Below, piece by piece: positions 48,792 to 59,349 of a stretch of 64,000 bases of DNA. The first letter of the stretch is position 1, and each line of letters begins with the position of its first letter. The stretch spans positions 248,001 to 312,000 of the forward strand of contig NZ_BBMZ01000002.1 in NCBI RefSeq assembly GCF_000759795.1, read 5' to 3'. Origin of the DNA: Pseudescherichia vulneris NBRC 102420. GTDB lineage: Bacteria; Pseudomonadota; Gammaproteobacteria; Enterobacterales; Enterobacteriaceae. Under the pieces are notes generated by a model that made no database searches, was not told where the DNA came from, and worked only from the letters and a program-made list of their open reading frames with translations. The position numbers and the translations under genes were made by a program.

Positions 48792-49970
48792 CTATCGGGC
48801 GACCCAGCCTAGCGTCCGTTGCGCCAGCACGTCGCGTGCTGGAGTAAAAAGTTCCATTGCCATCAGACCGGCGTTGCGACCCGCAACCAGCGGCGACCAG
48901 CGGTTAGCAAACAGCTGCACCAGCCCGTCCGTGACGCCGATTGTTGCCTCTTTGTCACTCTGGCGGCGCTGCTGATAGCCGTGCAGCACAGACCATGATC
49001 CGATGTCGGTATTCTCTGCCCGCGCATCAGCCAGCGTCTCGGCCAGGCTCATCACATCACGCATGCCGAGGTTGAACCCCTGCCCGGCGATGGGGTGCAG
49101 CGTCTGGGCAGCGTTGCCCACCAGCGCCACGCGGTGCGATACCGGCGATGAGGCGGTGGTTAACGCCAGCGGATAGGCGTTGCGGGTGCCCGTGTGGACA
49201 ATGCGCCCAAGCCGCCAGCCGAACGCGCTTTGCAGCTCGTGGCAGAAGCGTTCATCGGACCAAGCCATCACTTCATCGCGCTTCTCCAGTGGATGACACC
49301 AGACCAGCGAGTAGCGCCCCTGCGACATAGGCAGCAGCGCCAGTGGGCCGTGCTCGGTGAAGCGCTCGAAGGCTCTCCCCTGACCAGCAACCGACGTTGT
49401 GACGTTGGCGATCACTGCCGCCTGATGATACGGCGTCTGCTGCCAGCCGATACCGCACTGCGCTGCCAGCGCCGAGCGCGAGCCATCCGCCGCCACCAGT
49501 AAATTTCCTTGCAGCGTTTTGCCGCTCTCCAGGGTCACGCTGACGCCCTCCTCGCTGCGGGTAAAGTCGCTGACCCGATCGGGGCAGTGCAGCGTGACGC
49601 CGGGCGCGCGGCGTAGCAGCGAAAACAGCCGCTGCCCCACCTCGTGCAACTCCACGACGTGCCCGAGCGCGTCGACACGGTAGTCCTGCGCCTCCAGCGT
49701 CACGAAGCCCGCATGACCGCGATCGCTCACGTGAACAGTGGTGATGGGCGTGGCGCACTGGGCAATATGCTGCCAGATGCCGATCCGCGCCAGATGCTGG
49801 CAGGTGCCCTCGGCCAGCGCAATGGCTCGCGCATCAAAGCCAGGATGCGCCTGCGCTTCCGGGGCAGTCGCTTCGATAAGGTGCACCGGCAGCGTGCCGT
49901 GCGTCAGGCGCGAAATGGCCAGCGCAAGCGTGGCGCCGGTCATCCCGCCGCCGACGATAATTACGCTCAT
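48792..49970 (-). CDS. ubiH: 2-octaprenyl-6-methoxyphenol hydroxylase UbiH
   Basis: Flavoprotein hydroxylating ring position C1 in the ubiquinone pathway; 392 residues, as in E. coli. Same fold as UbiI: VIIVGGGMTGATLALAI at the N-terminus, LVAADGSRSALA, and LVGNAAQTLHPIAGQGFNLGMRD. ATG 49970 overlaps the pepP stop by 4 bases; 40 bases separate it from ubiI. pepP-ubiH-ubiI is one operon. Confidence 0.96.
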   Translation of the reverse strand: MSVIIVGGGMTGATLALAISRLTHGTLPVHLIEATAPEAQAHPGFDARAIALAEGTCQHLARIGIWQHIAQCATPITTVHVSDRGHAGFVTLEAQDYRVDALGHVVELHEVGQRLFSLLRRAPGVTLHCPDRVSDFTRSEEGVSVTLESGKTLQGNLLVAADGSRSALAAQCGIGWQQTPYHQAAVIANVTTSVAGQGRAFERFTEHGPLALLPMSQGRYSLVWCHPLEKRDEVMAWSDERFCHELQSAFGWRLGRIVHTGTRNAYPLALTTASSPVSHRVALVGNAAQTLHPIAGQGFNLGMRDVMSLAETLADARAENTDIGSWSVLHGYQQRRQSDKEATIGVTDGLVQLFANRWSPLVAGRNAGLMAMELFTPARDVLAQRTLGWVAR

Positions 49971-51283
49971 GAATGTTTCGCCGCCGCCATCAGCGCCTCG
50001 ATCTCATCGGCCTTCTTGACTACGCTGGCGGTCAGGTTCTCGTTGCCGTTTTCGGTGATAAGAATGTCATCTTCGATGCGGATACCAATGCCACGGTACT
50101 GTGGCGGCACGTCGGCATCCGGGGCGATATAGAGACCCGGTTCGACGGTCAGCACCATACCCGGCTCAAGCGTGCGTGAACGGTCAGGCCCGTAGACGCC
50201 GACGTCATGGACGTCCAGCCCCAGCCAGTGGCTCAGGCCGTGCATGAAGAAGGCGCGGTGGGCGTTGTCAGCCATTAGTTGCTCAACGTCCCCCTTCAGG
50301 ATACCGAGCTTCACCAGCCCGGTGATCATGATCCGCACAACGTCGCTGGTAACGTCCTGAATGGAGGTGCCCGGACGGAACAGGGTCAGGGCAGCGTCGA
50401 GCGAGGCCAGCACGATGTCATAGATCTCGCGCTGGGCCGGGGTAAACTTGCCGTTAATCGGGAAGGTACGGGTAATATCCCCCGCGTAGCCACGATACTC
50501 GCACCCGGCATCAATCAGCACCAGATCACCGTCGCGCAGCTCGCTTTCGTTCTCGGTGTAGTGCAGGATGCAGCCGTTTTCCCCGCCGCCGACGATGGTG
50601 TTGTAAGACGCAAAGCGCGCCCCGTGACGGTTGAACTCGTGCAGGATCTCGCCTTCGAGCTGGTATTCGAACATGCCCGGACGGCAGGCCTGCATCGCCC
50701 GCGTGTGGGCCAGAGCGCTGATCTCACCTGCGCGGCGCAGGACGTCAATCTCTTCCGGGGATTTAAACAGGCGCATCTCATGGACGATGGGACGCCAGTC
50801 GGTAATGGAAGCCGGCGCGGTGAGATTCTGCCGGGATCCTTTACGCAGCTTATCCAGCGCGGTGAAGAGGATCGTATCCGCATAGGGATATTCGCCCTGG
50901 GCGTGGTAGACCACGTCAAGGCCGTTAAGCAGCTGGTAGAGCTGCTCGTCGATTTCACTGAATGCCAGCGCCCGATCCACGCCCAGCTTCTCTGGCGCGG
51001 CCTCCTGGCCCAGCCGACGGCCAAACCAGATCTCTGCGGTTTTATCCCGCAGGCGGTTAAACAGGACGCTGTGATTGTGGGTGTCATCGCTCTTGATCAG
51101 CACCAGCACCGCCTCGGGCTCGTTAAAGCCGGTGAAGTACCAGAAGTCGCTGTTTTGACGGTAGGGATATTCACTGTCGGCGCTGCGGGTCGCCTCCGGC
51201 GCGGAGAAGATCAGCGCCGCGCTGGCCGGGGCCATCTGCGCAAGCAGCGCCTGGCGGCGGCGAAGAAACTCAGACTGGGTCAT
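49967..51283 (-). CDS. pepP: Xaa-Pro aminopeptidase PepP
   Basis: Mn-dependent aminopeptidase removing N-terminal residues next to proline; 438 residues (E. coli 441). The M24 metal ligands are visible in LIDAGCEYRGYAGDITRTFP (two Asp), HGLSHWLGLDVHDVG (His), TVEPGLYI (Glu) and GIGIRIEDDILI (Glu). It is 31 bases after ygfB. Confidence 0.97.
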   Translation of the reverse strand: MTQSEFLRRRQALLAQMAPASAALIFSAPEATRSADSEYPYRQNSDFWYFTGFNEPEAVLVLIKSDDTHNHSVLFNRLRDKTAEIWFGRRLGQEAAPEKLGVDRALAFSEIDEQLYQLLNGLDVVYHAQGEYPYADTILFTALDKLRKGSRQNLTAPASITDWRPIVHEMRLFKSPEEIDVLRRAGEISALAHTRAMQACRPGMFEYQLEGEILHEFNRHGARFASYNTIVGGGENGCILHYTENESELRDGDLVLIDAGCEYRGYAGDITRTFPINGKFTPAQREIYDIVLASLDAALTLFRPGTSIQDVTSDVVRIMITGLVKLGILKGDVEQLMADNAHRAFFMHGLSHWLGLDVHDVGVYGPDRSRTLEPGMVLTVEPGLYIAPDADVPPQYRGIGIRIEDDILITENGNENLTASVVKKADEIEALMAAAKHS

Positions 51284-51314
51284 GACACCTCCTTTTTAGC
51301 ATTCAGTACGACGC

Positions 51315-51893
51315 TTAATGTAGCGTTGGCTTACGCACTTCCGGTGCGGTCGGCTGTGGACGAGTAAACGTATCATGGCAGAGCAGCGCCGCCACGCGAA
51401 CATACTCCACGATCTCTTCGAGCGACATCTCCAGCTCTTCCTGGTCTTCGTCCTCCTCGTAGCCGAGCTGCGCGATGTTGCGCAGATCGTCGATAGCCTC
51501 GCCGGTATCGCCGGTGATTTTATCGAGCTTCGGCTGCGTGACGCCCAGCCCCAGCAGGAAGTGGTTCACCCAGCCCGCCATGGCGTCGGCCCGGTCAAAC
51601 ACGCTGACCTCGTCGCCGTCCGGCAGAAAGAGCTGGAACTGGAAGCCATCGTCTTCCAGCGCGTCGCTGGTGGCGGCGTGCATCTTACGCAGCGCCTCGG
51701 CCAGTTCATGACCAAACGCCAGACCTTCGTTGGTGAGATCGTGTAACAGCGGCTGCCACGAGCTATCGTTATTACCGCCGCAAAGCATCCCGCCGATCAG
51801 ACCGTGCATCTCGGCTGGCGTTAAGCCAACACCCTGTTGGGTGAGTAACTGGTTCAATTCATTGTAACCAGGCATTTCGTTCTGTATTGACAT
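51315..51893 (-). CDS. ygfB: UPF0149 protein YgfB
   Basis: A 192-residue acidic helical protein of the YecA/YgfB family, conserved at this place in enterobacteria; its role in E. coli is unclear. ATG 51893 ([17 protein letters not shown]) is the conserved start, although the frame opens 15 codons earlier. A run of acidic residues ([12 protein letters not shown]) lies near residue 150. First gene of the leftward ygfB-pepP-ubiH-ubiI operon, divergent from zapA with 262 bases between. Confidence 0.95.
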   Translation of the reverse strand: MSIQNEMPGYNELNQLLTQQGVGLTPAEMHGLIGGMLCGGNNDSSWQPLLHDLTNEGLAFGHELAEALRKMHAATSDALEDDGFQFQLFLPDGDEVSVFDRADAMAGWVNHFLLGLGVTQPKLDKITGDTGEAIDDLRNIAQLGYEEDEDQEELEMSLEEIVEYVRVAALLCHDTFTRPQPTAPEVRKPTLH

Positions 51894-52061
51894 GCGCATT
51901 CGTCGTCGTTGGGAGAAAGATTCATGGTATGCTACCACTTTGGACCCTGGTGATATAGCCGTCAGCTTTCGCCAAACATGCGTTTGCGACCTTTACGTAT
52001 AGGTTTCTTTTTACGGCTATGTTAAGAGAATAGGCTAAGAGTTCAGGTTATGAGAATCTGC

Positions 52062-52090
52062 TTGAATCCTCTAACCGGGGTAGCTATAGT
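52062..52090 (+). promoter_or_regulatory. sigma-70 promoter of zapA
   Basis: TTGAAT (52062-52067), a 17-base spacer and TATAGT (52085-52090) lie 66 bases upstream of the zapA ATG. Confidence 0.7.
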
Positions 52091-52128
52091 GTCGCCCCTT
52101 CGCAGCCAGGACTCGGTTGCCAAGGTAG

Positions 52129-52506
<378 letters not shown>

Positions 52507-52526
52507 AGAGTGACAGTGAAGAAAAA

Positions 52527-52710
52527 ATTTCTCTGAGATGTTCGCAAGCGGGCCAGTCCCCTGAGCCGATATTTCATACCACAAGAATGTGGCGCTCCAT
52601 GGTTGGTGAGCATGCTCGGTTCGTCCGAGAAGCCTTAAAACTATGACGACATATTCACCTTGAACCAAGGGTTCAAGGGTTACAGCCTGCGGCGGCATCT
52701 CGGAGATTCC
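52527..52710 (+). ncRNA. ssrS: 6S RNA
   Basis: About 184 bases, from ATTTCTCTGAG to CTCGGAGATTCC, near-identical to E. coli 6S RNA. The terminal stem, the central bubble that imitates an open promoter for sigma-70 RNA polymerase, and the upper helix (ACCTTGAACCAAGGGTTCAAGGGT) are visible. It accumulates in stationary phase. As in E. coli it is followed by fau, with which it is co-transcribed. Confidence 0.97.
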
Positions 52711-52729
52711 CCTTCCTCTACCTGATACC

Positions 52730-53326
52730 ATGACATCACTCGCGCTACCCGCTTCACCCCGACAGCTCATTCGCCAGCAAATCCGCCAGCGTCGCCGTGC
52801 GCTAAGCCACGACGAGCAGCGTCGCTACGCCCAACAGGCCGCTAACCGCATGATGGCGTTTCCGCCGATGGTATTGGCCCACACCGTGGCGCTGTTTCTC
52901 TCGTTTGACGGTGAGCTTGATACCCGTCCGCTGATCGAGCAGCTCTGGCGCAGCGGCAAACGCGTCTGCCTGCCGGTTTTGCACCCCTTCAGCCCCGGTA
53001 ATCTGCTGTTTCTGCACTACCATCCCGAGAGCGAACTGGTGGTAAATCATCTGAAAATTTATGAGCCCAGGCTCGATCTGCGCGACGTCACGCCACTCGA
53101 CACGCTGGACGTGTTGATCACGCCGCTGGTGGCTTTTGACAACCAGGGACAACGGCTGGGGATGGGCGGCGGCTTTTACGATCGCACGCTACAGAAGTGG
53201 CAGCAGCACGGCTTTACGCCGGTAGGCTATGCCCATGACTGCCAGCAGGTCGATGCCCTGCCGGTAGAAGAGTGGGATATTCCCTTGCCTGCGGTGGTGA
53301 CGCCAACGCAGACATGGCAGTGGTAG
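52730..53326 (+). CDS. fau: 5-formyltetrahydrofolate cyclo-ligase (YgfA)
   Basis: ATP-dependent conversion of 5-formyl-THF to methenyl-THF. The ATP loop RQQIRQRRRAL at the N-terminus and the late motif GQRLGMGGGFYDRTL (Mg/phosphate-binding, near residue 140) are intact. From ATG 52730 it has 198 residues; the E. coli protein is usually given as 182, starting at the equivalent of IRQRRR, so a start further in is possible. It lies 19 bases after 6S RNA. Confidence 0.94.
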   Translation: MTSLALPASPRQLIRQQIRQRRRALSHDEQRRYAQQAANRMMAFPPMVLAHTVALFLSFDGELDTRPLIEQLWRSGKRVCLPVLHPFSPGNLLFLHYHPESELVVNHLKIYEPRLDLRDVTPLDTLDVLITPLVAFDNQGQRLGMGGGFYDRTLQKWQQHGFTPVGYAHDCQQVDALPVEEWDIPLPAVVTPTQTWQW

Positions 53327-53346
53327 GCCCGGCAGGCGCGCCGGGC
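53327..53346. terminator. hairpin between fau and serA
   Basis: GCCCGGC (53327-53333) pairs with GCCGGGC (53340-53346) around AGGCGC, a REP-like hairpin filling the 28 bases between the two convergent stops. It probably serves both genes. Confidence 0.6.
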
Positions 53347-53354
53347 AACACCGA

Positions 53355-54587
53355 TTAGTAGAGCAGGCGCGCGCGGATGGTTCCGGCAATGCCTTTCATG
53401 CTCTGCAGCGCCTTCTGCGCCACCTCTTCTTCCGCTTCGATATCGATCACCACGTAGCCCATCTGCGGCGTTGTTTGCAGATACTGGGCGGCAATGTTCA
53501 CTCCCTGCTCGGCAAAGATCTGGTTGATGGCGGTCAGCACGCCAGGGCGGTTCTCATGGATATGCAGCAGGCGACGACCGCCGTGCAGCGGCAGCGAGAC
53601 TTCCGGGAAGTTCACGGCAGAGAGCGTCGAGCCGTTGTCTGAATATTTCGCCAGCTTGCCTGCCACTTCAAGACCGATGTTCTCCTGCGCTTCCTGTGTA
53701 GAGCCGCCGATGTGCGGGGTCAGAATGACGTTGTCGAACTCACACAGCGGGGACTCAAACGGATCGCTGTTGGTCGCTGGCTCGGTCGGGAAGACGTCGA
53801 TGGCCGCCCCCGCCAGGTGCTTGTTACGCAGCGCGTCGCACAGGGCCGGAATATCGACAACCGTACCGCGTGCGGCGTTGATCAGCAGCGAGCCAGGCTT
53901 CATCAGGGCCAGCTCTTCAACGCCAATCATGTTCTTGGTCGAGGCATTTTCCGGCACGTGCAGGCTCACCACGTCGCTCATATTCAGCAGGTCAGAGAGG
54001 TGCTGAACCTGGGTAGCGTTGCCCAGCGGCAGCTTGTTTTCGATATCGTAGAAGAAGACGTTCATCCCCAACGACTCCGCCAGAATGCCCAGCTGGGTAC
54101 CGATGTGGCCGTAGCCGATAATACCGAGCTTCTTGCCACGTGCTTCATAGGAGCCGGCGGCAAGCTTGTTCCACACGCCACGGTGCGCCTTGGCGTTGGC
54201 TTCCGGAATGCCACGCATTAGCAGCAGCAGCTCGCCGATCACCAGCTCCGCTACCGAGCGGGTATTGGAAAACGGCGCGTTGAATACCGGCACGCCGCGC
54301 TTAGCCGCCGCGTTAAGGTCAACCTGGTTGGTACCGATGCAGAAGCAGCCTACGGCAACCAGCTTCTCTGCGGCAGCGAAAATCTCTTCTGTCAGATGGG
54401 TACGGGAGCGCAGGCCGATGAAATGGGCATCACGGATCGACTCTTTCAGCTGGGCGCTGTCCAGCGCGCCTTTGTGGTACTCAATGTTGGTGTAACCCGC
54501 TGCACGAAGGCTATCTATTGCTTTCTGATGAACGCCTTCAACCAGCAAAAACTTAATTTTGTCTTTTTCCAGTGATACTTTTGCCAT
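53355..54587 (-). CDS. serA: D-3-phosphoglycerate dehydrogenase SerA
   Basis: First step of serine synthesis; also reduces 2-oxoglutarate. It has 410 residues from ATG 54587 (MAKVSLEKDKIKFLLVEG), identical in length to E. coli. The NAD fold reads LGIIGYGHIGTQLG; the catalytic Arg, Glu and His lie in NAARGTVVD, an acidic stretch before CEFDNVILTPHIGG; the C-terminal ACT domain (IHENRPGVLTAINQIFAEQGVNI) binds serine for feedback inhibition. Confidence 0.98.
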   Translation of the reverse strand: MAKVSLEKDKIKFLLVEGVHQKAIDSLRAAGYTNIEYHKGALDSAQLKESIRDAHFIGLRSRTHLTEEIFAAAEKLVAVGCFCIGTNQVDLNAAAKRGVPVFNAPFSNTRSVAELVIGELLLLMRGIPEANAKAHRGVWNKLAAGSYEARGKKLGIIGYGHIGTQLGILAESLGMNVFFYDIENKLPLGNATQVQHLSDLLNMSDVVSLHVPENASTKNMIGVEELALMKPGSLLINAARGTVVDIPALCDALRNKHLAGAAIDVFPTEPATNSDPFESPLCEFDNVILTPHIGGSTQEAQENIGLEVAGKLAKYSDNGSTLSAVNFPEVSLPLHGGRRLLHIHENRPGVLTAINQIFAEQGVNIAAQYLQTTPQMGYVVIDIEAEEEVAQKALQSMKGIAGTIRARLLY

Positions 54588-54818
54588 TTCCCCGACCCTG
54601 TTATTTTCTAAATCAGTGTGTGTTCGCTTTAGCCAACATATCAAAAAAAACTATTGCGGCAATATGAACGTTTGCGTCGGCGGTATGAAGAAAAGTCACG
54701 CAGCGAAGTTTGACAGAGGAAAATGCTAGCAAAGCGGCGAAACCGCGGCAGGATCAGCAGCCGCTGGCTGAAAACGTGACACAAGTCACCAAATTCAGCC
54801 AGGGGAAATTTTTTCTAA

Positions 54819-54835
54819 GGCGAGCGCGTCTCGCC
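54819..54835 (-). terminator. hairpin after rpiA
   Basis: GGCGAG (54819-54824) pairs with CTCGCC (54830-54835) around CGCGT, 7 bases past the rpiA stop. The following TTAGAAAAAATTT is a poor T tract, so the terminator is only probable. Confidence 0.45.
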
Positions 54836-54841
54836 GTCAGA

Positions 54842-55501
54842 TCATTTTACGATGGTTTTCACGCCGTCGGCGGTACCGATCAGCGCCACATCCGCACCAC
54901 GGTTGGCGAACAGACCCACGGTAACCACCCCTGGAATGCCATTAATCGCATTTTCCAGTGCCACAGGATCGATAATCTCCAGACCGTGCACGTCGAGAAT
55001 GACGTTACCGTTGTCGGTCAGCACGCCCTGACGGTATTCAGGACGGCCGCCCAGCTTCACCAGCTGACGGGCAACGGCGCTGCGGGCCATGGGGATCACC
55101 TCTACCGGCAGCGGGAAGCTCCCCAGAATGGCGACCTCTTTTGACGCATCGGCAATACAGATAAACTTATCCGCCACGGAGGCGATGATCTTTTCGCGAG
55201 TCAGCGCCGCGCCGCCGCCTTTGATCATCTGCATCTGGCCGTTGATCTCGTCAGCACCGTCAACGTAGACGCCCAGACGATCGACCTCGTTGAGATCGAA
55301 CACGGTGATGCCAAGGGATTTGAGCTTGTCGGTGGAGGCGTCAGAGCTGGAAACGGCCCCTTCAATCTGCCCCTTCATTGTGCCCAGCGCATCGATAAAG
55401 TGTGCAGCCGTTGAACCGGTGCCAACCCCAACAATGGTGCCTGCCTCAACGTACTTTAGCGCCGCCCAGCCTACTGCTTTTTTGAGTTCATCCTGCGTCA
55501 T
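54842..55501 (-). CDS. rpiA: ribose-5-phosphate isomerase A
   Basis: Interconverts ribose-5-phosphate and ribulose-5-phosphate; 219 residues as in E. coli. [13 protein letters not shown] binds phosphate; the base Glu and Lys are in [27 protein letters not shown] 55501 (MTQDELKK) is preferred over the longer frame. Divergent from argP. Confidence 0.98.
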   Translation of the reverse strand: MTQDELKKAVGWAALKYVEAGTIVGVGTGSTAAHFIDALGTMKGQIEGAVSSSDASTDKLKSLGITVFDLNEVDRLGVYVDGADEINGQMQMIKGGGAALTREKIIASVADKFICIADASKEVAILGSFPLPVEVIPMARSAVARQLVKLGGRPEYRQGVLTDNGNVILDVHGLEIIDPVALENAINGIPGVVTVGLFANRGADVALIGTADGVKTIVK

Positions 55502-55676
55502 GATCGTTTGCCTGTGGTGTGGAGACTGAGCGCGCATTATAAGGCATCGATCGTTAAAATGTCCCTGTGATCAATGTCACAACTCCTAGTGAAAAATGCA
55601 GGCGCGCATTTCGTCTGTATCGAACCAAAATTTATGTCATAGTGCTGTTAATCACACTTTGGAGCACCTCTTAGCA

Positions 55677-56570
55677 ATGAAACGTCCGGACTACAGAACA
55701 TTACAGGCGCTTGATGCGGTCATTCGTGAACGCGGGTTTGAGCGCGCCGCGCAAAAGCTGTGTATTACCCAGTCCGCCGTCTCACAACGTATTAAACAGC
55801 TGGAAAATATGTTCGGTCAGCCGCTGCTGGTTCGTACCGTGCCGCCGCGTCCTACCGAACAGGGTCAAAAGCTGCTGGCGCTGCTGCGTCAGGTTGAGCT
55901 GTTAGAAGAGGAGTGGCTGGGGGATGAGCAGACCGGCTCCACGCCGCTGCTGCTCTCGCTGGCGGTCAACGCCGACAGCCTGGCGACCTGGCTGTTACCT
56001 GCCCTGGCGCCGGTATTGGTTGACTCACCAATCCGCCTTAATCTCCAGGTGGAAGATGAGACCCGTACCCAGGAGCGTCTGCGTCGGGGTGAAGTGGTCG
56101 GCGCGGTCAGTATCCAGTCCCAGGCCCTGCCGAGCTGCCTCGTGGATCGGCTCGGCGCACTCGACTATCTGTTTGTCGGTTCGAAAGCGTTTGCCGAACG
56201 CTACTTCCCCAACGGCGTTACCCGCTCGGCGCTGCTGAAGGCCCCGGCGGTAGCATTTGACCATCTCGACGACATGCACCAGGCCTTTTTGCAGCAGAAT
56301 TTCGACCTGCCGCCGGGCAGCGTACCGTGCCACATCGTTAACTCGTCCGAAGCCTTTGTACAGTTGGCGCGCCAGGGAACGACCTGCTGCATGATCCCGC
56401 ACCTGCAAATTGAACGCGAACTGGACAGCGGCGAGCTGATCGATCTGACGCCGGGCCTGTTCCAGCGGCGGATGCTCTTCTGGCACCGTTTCGCGCCGGA
56501 GAGCCGCATGATGCGCAACGTTACCGAAGCGCTGCTGGCCCACGGTCGCCGCGTGCTGCGTCAGGATTAA
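55677..56570 (+). CDS. argP: LysR-type regulator ArgP (IciA)
   Basis: Activates argO in response to arginine and is held inactive by lysine; 297 residues as in E. coli. ATG 55677 ([15 protein letters not shown]) opens the helix-turn-helix ([23 protein letters not shown], about 21-43); an effector-binding domain fills about 90-297. Its target argO lies just past yggE. Confidence 0.97.
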   Translation: MKRPDYRTLQALDAVIRERGFERAAQKLCITQSAVSQRIKQLENMFGQPLLVRTVPPRPTEQGQKLLALLRQVELLEEEWLGDEQTGSTPLLLSLAVNADSLATWLLPALAPVLVDSPIRLNLQVEDETRTQERLRRGEVVGAVSIQSQALPSCLVDRLGALDYLFVGSKAFAERYFPNGVTRSALLKAPAVAFDHLDDMHQAFLQQNFDLPPGSVPCHIVNSSEAFVQLARQGTTCCMIPHLQIERELDSGELIDLTPGLFQRRMLFWHRFAPESRMMRNVTEALLAHGRRVLRQD

Positions 56571-56580
56571 ATCGGGAAGG

Positions 56581-56610
56581 TATCCGGCCAGGTTTGATCC
56601 CGGCCGGATA
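56581..56610. terminator. hairpin between argP and yggE
   Basis: TATCCGGCC (56581-56589) and GGCCGGATA (56602-56610) form a 9-bp perfect stem with a 12-base loop between the convergent stops, likely serving both genes. Confidence 0.6.
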
Positions 56611-56618
56611 AGAGAAGG

Positions 56619-57395
56619 TTACTGCTGGGCTGGCTGCGTTGACTGAGCGGGTGTCGACTGCGCTGGCGTAGACTGAGAAGTCTGACCCGCCTGCGGTTGC
56701 AGTTCAAACACCACGTCAACCTGATCGTCGAACTGGATCGTTGGCTGCTCGTAGGTCTCCTGAGCCGACGCCGTTGCCGCGTCTGCCTTCATCATGCGTA
56801 CCATCGGGGTAGGCTGATAGTTAGAGACGTGGTAGCGCACGCTGTACACCGGCCCCAGGGTGGACTTAAAGCCCGCCGCCAGCTGTCCGGCCTGACGCAC
56901 GGCGTCATCGATCGCCGCTTTACGCGCCTTGTCTTTATAGGCTTCCGGTTGCGCAACGCCCAAGGTAACCGCACGGATCTCGTTCAGTCCGGCTTTCAGC
57001 GCGCCGTCCAGCAGCGAGTTAAGCTTATCCAGCTCGCGCAGCGTCACCTCTACCGTACGCACCGCCCGGTAGCCTTTCAAAATGCTTTTGCCATTCTGAT
57101 AGTCATAGTCCGGCTGGGTACGCAGGTTAGCGGAGTTGATATCTTTCTTCGCCACGCCGTTCTGCTCAAGGAAGCTCAGGTATTGCGCAACGCGATCGTC
57201 GGCCTGCTTCTTCGCCGAGGCGGCATCTTTTGCTGCAACGTTAACTTCAATCGCCAGAGTGGCGATATCCGGCACGGCATCAACGCTCGCCGTACCCGAG
57301 GTCACAATATGCGGGCCGTTTGGCAGCTCATTTGCCTGAACCGACAGCGCACCTAATCCAACTAATGCCGCAAGGGCCATCACTTTGAACTTCAC
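56619..57395 (-). CDS. yggE: SIMPL-domain periplasmic protein YggE
   Basis: A 258-residue periplasmic protein with a signal peptide (MKFKVMALAALVGLGALSVQA) and a SIMPL domain (VDAVPDIATLAIEV to DDQVDVVFEL); linked to oxidative stress resistance in E. coli. The start is GTG 57395 with AAGGAG 7 bases ahead, not the ATG at 57476. The tail is odd: SQSTPAQSTPAQSTQPAQQ is a short STPAQ tandem repeat replacing the E. coli ending. Confidence 0.93.
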   Translation of the reverse strand: MKFKVMALAALVGLGALSVQANELPNGPHIVTSGTASVDAVPDIATLAIEVNVAAKDAASAKKQADDRVAQYLSFLEQNGVAKKDINSANLRTQPDYDYQNGKSILKGYRAVRTVEVTLRELDKLNSLLDGALKAGLNEIRAVTLGVAQPEAYKDKARKAAIDDAVRQAGQLAAGFKSTLGPVYSVRYHVSNYQPTPMVRMMKADAATASAQETYEQPTIQFDDQVDVVFELQPQAGQTSQSTPAQSTPAQSTQPAQQ

Positions 57396-57500
57396 CGTAG
57401 CTTCTCCTTGTCTGAATATTCGCCGCGGACGCGGACGTTTGGCTGCAAGCTTAACGTTTTCGGCGCGGTTGTCCATCGGACTTAGCCTGGTAACGCTGAG

Positions 57501-58130
57501 CTACAGCACCTGCAAATGATGAATACCTTCCTTCGCCAGCTGAAACGCGATAAACCACATGATCACGCCAACGACGACGTTGATAATACGCTGCGCCCTG
57601 GCGGTGCGTAGGCGAGGCGCAAGCCAGGCTGCCAGCAGCGCCAGGCCGAAAAACCAGATAAACGAGGCGCTAATCGTCCCGAGCGCAAACCACCGCTTCG
57701 GCTCTGCCGCCAGCTGCCCACCTAAACTGCCGAGCACCACAAAGGTGTCGAGATAGACGTGAGGGTTGAGCCAGGTCACTGCCAGCATCGTGGCGATTAT
57801 CCGCCAGCGCCCCTGTTTTAACACTTCTGCATTAGCCAGCTCAAGCTGTTGGCTAAAGGCCGTTTTTAGCGCGCCAAAGCCATACCAGAGCAGGAACGCA
57901 ACGCCGCCCCAGGTGACCAGCGCCATGAGCCACGGCGACTGCATCAGCACCGCGCTGCCGCCGAAGATCCCGGCGCAGATCAGAACCAGATCGCTAAGGG
58001 CGCACAGCCCAGCCACCATCAATGGATACTGACGGCGGATCCCCTGATTCATCACAAACGCATTTTGCGGGCCCAGCGGCAGGATCATCGCCGCACCTAA
58101 TGCAAGCCCTTGAAAATAATAACTTAACAC
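57501..58130 (-). CDS. argO: arginine exporter ArgO (LysE family)
   Basis: A 209-residue six-helix inner-membrane exporter of arginine and canavanine (E. coli 211). [15 protein letters not shown] near the N-terminus and [16 protein letters not shown] are the LysE-family motifs. It starts with GTG. Regulated by ArgP, encoded nearby. Confidence 0.97.
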   Translation of the reverse strand: MLSYYFQGLALGAAMILPLGPQNAFVMNQGIRRQYPLMVAGLCALSDLVLICAGIFGGSAVLMQSPWLMALVTWGGVAFLLWYGFGALKTAFSQQLELANAEVLKQGRWRIIATMLAVTWLNPHVYLDTFVVLGSLGGQLAAEPKRWFALGTISASFIWFFGLALLAAWLAPRLRTARAQRIINVVVGVIMWFIAFQLAKEGIHHLQVL

Positions 58131-58233
58131 CGTTATAGCCTCTACCTAATCTTCATGGCGGAGACTATACCGCGCCCTTATTATAAGCGGAAATTTAAAA
58201 TTCTAATCAGTAATCAGTAGTGCTAATAAGAAG

Positions 58234-58256
58234 CAGGGCCAGCTATGCTGGCCCTG
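58234..58256 (-). terminator. mscS terminator
   Basis: CAGGGCCAGC (58234-58243) and GCTGGCCCTG (58247-58256) form a 10-bp perfect stem with a 3-base loop, 6 bases past the mscS stop, followed on the minus strand by CTTCTTATTA. Confidence 0.8.
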
Positions 58257-58262
58257 AAGAGG

Positions 58263-59132
58263 TTATTGCTGCTCGGCAGGCTCAGCGGCTTTCTCACGCT
58301 TGAAGTGCACGTCCATCTGCGGATATGGGAAACCAATGCCGTGGGCATCGAACGTCTTCTTGATGCGCTCCAGCACATCCCAGTAGACGTTTTGCAGATC
58401 GCCGCTGTTGCTCCAGGTGCGGATCACAAAGTTAACTGAGGATGCGCCCAGTTCGTTCATGCGCACGGTTCTTTCGCGATCTTTCAGAATACGATCGTCA
58501 GACTCGATAATCTCGGTGAGCAGCTGTTTCACCAGATCGATATCCGCATCGTAATCAACACCGATAATGAACTCGTTACGGCGAACCGGCTCGCGGGAGA
58601 AGTTAATGATGTTTCCGGCAATGATCTTGCCGTTGGGGATCACAATGTAGCGACCATCTGCGGAGCGCATGGTGGTAGAGAAGATCTGCACATGCAGAAC
58701 GGTGCCCGCCACGCCGCCTAAATCCACATACTCACCGGCGCGGAAAGGACGGAAGGTCACCAGCAGTACGCCTGCGGCGAGGTTAGACAGCGAGCCCTGA
58801 AGCGCAAGGCCAATGGCCAGACCCGCGGCGCCCAGCACGGCAATCACCGATGCGGTCTGCACCCCTATCCGTCCCAGCGCGGCGATCAGGGTAAAGGCAA
58901 TAATGCCGTAGCGCACCAGCGCAGAGAGAAAGTCAGCTACCGTTGGATCGATATGCCGGGCTACCATCACCCGATTGAGAGTCTTAGAAATGGCCTTGGC
59001 CACCACCATCCCGATAGTGAGGATGACAATCGCAGCAACGATGTTGACGGCATAGCTCAGCAGCAGCGCCTGGTTGCGCACCAGCCAGCCGCCGGCGTTA
59101 TTTATGCTACCCAGCACATTAAGATCGTCCAT
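58263..59132 (-). CDS. mscS: small-conductance mechanosensitive channel MscS
   Basis: Opens on membrane stretch to release solutes in hypo-osmotic shock. It has 289 residues (E. coli 286), three helices near the N-terminus, the pore-lining TM3 with its alanine/glycine pattern ([27 protein letters not shown], about 94-120), then the cytoplasmic cage. It follows fbaA in the same direction. Confidence 0.97.
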   Translation of the reverse strand: MDDLNVLGSINNAGGWLVRNQALLLSYAVNIVAAIVILTIGMVVAKAISKTLNRVMVARHIDPTVADFLSALVRYGIIAFTLIAALGRIGVQTASVIAVLGAAGLAIGLALQGSLSNLAAGVLLVTFRPFRAGEYVDLGGVAGTVLHVQIFSTTMRSADGRYIVIPNGKIIAGNIINFSREPVRRNEFIIGVDYDADIDLVKQLLTEIIESDDRILKDRERTVRMNELGASSVNFVIRTWSNSGDLQNVYWDVLERIKKTFDAHGIGFPYPQMDVHFKREKAAEPAEQQ

Positions 59133-59300
59133 TCACTGTTCCTTATGCTTACCTAAATGGGTTAAAAATCACGTAAAACGTGAAGCAGGTTTGCAAAGCG
59201 TAAACAAAAAACGACACCTATGCCAAATCCTAAACGCACCGGTCGCACAAAACGCCCGCAATAAGGTTAACTTTTCAGACTGTGTTCACCCTATACAGGC

Positions 59301-59328
59301 AAAAAAAATGGCCCCCCGTAGGGAGCCA
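59301..59328 (-). terminator. fbaA terminator
   Basis: GGCTCCC pairs with GGGGGCC (read on the minus strand between 59327 and 59310, one G-T pair), followed by eight T (59301-59308 in reverse). 22 bases past the fbaA stop. Confidence 0.85.
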
Positions 59329-59349
59329 CTCACTTTTACACGCTTTAAA

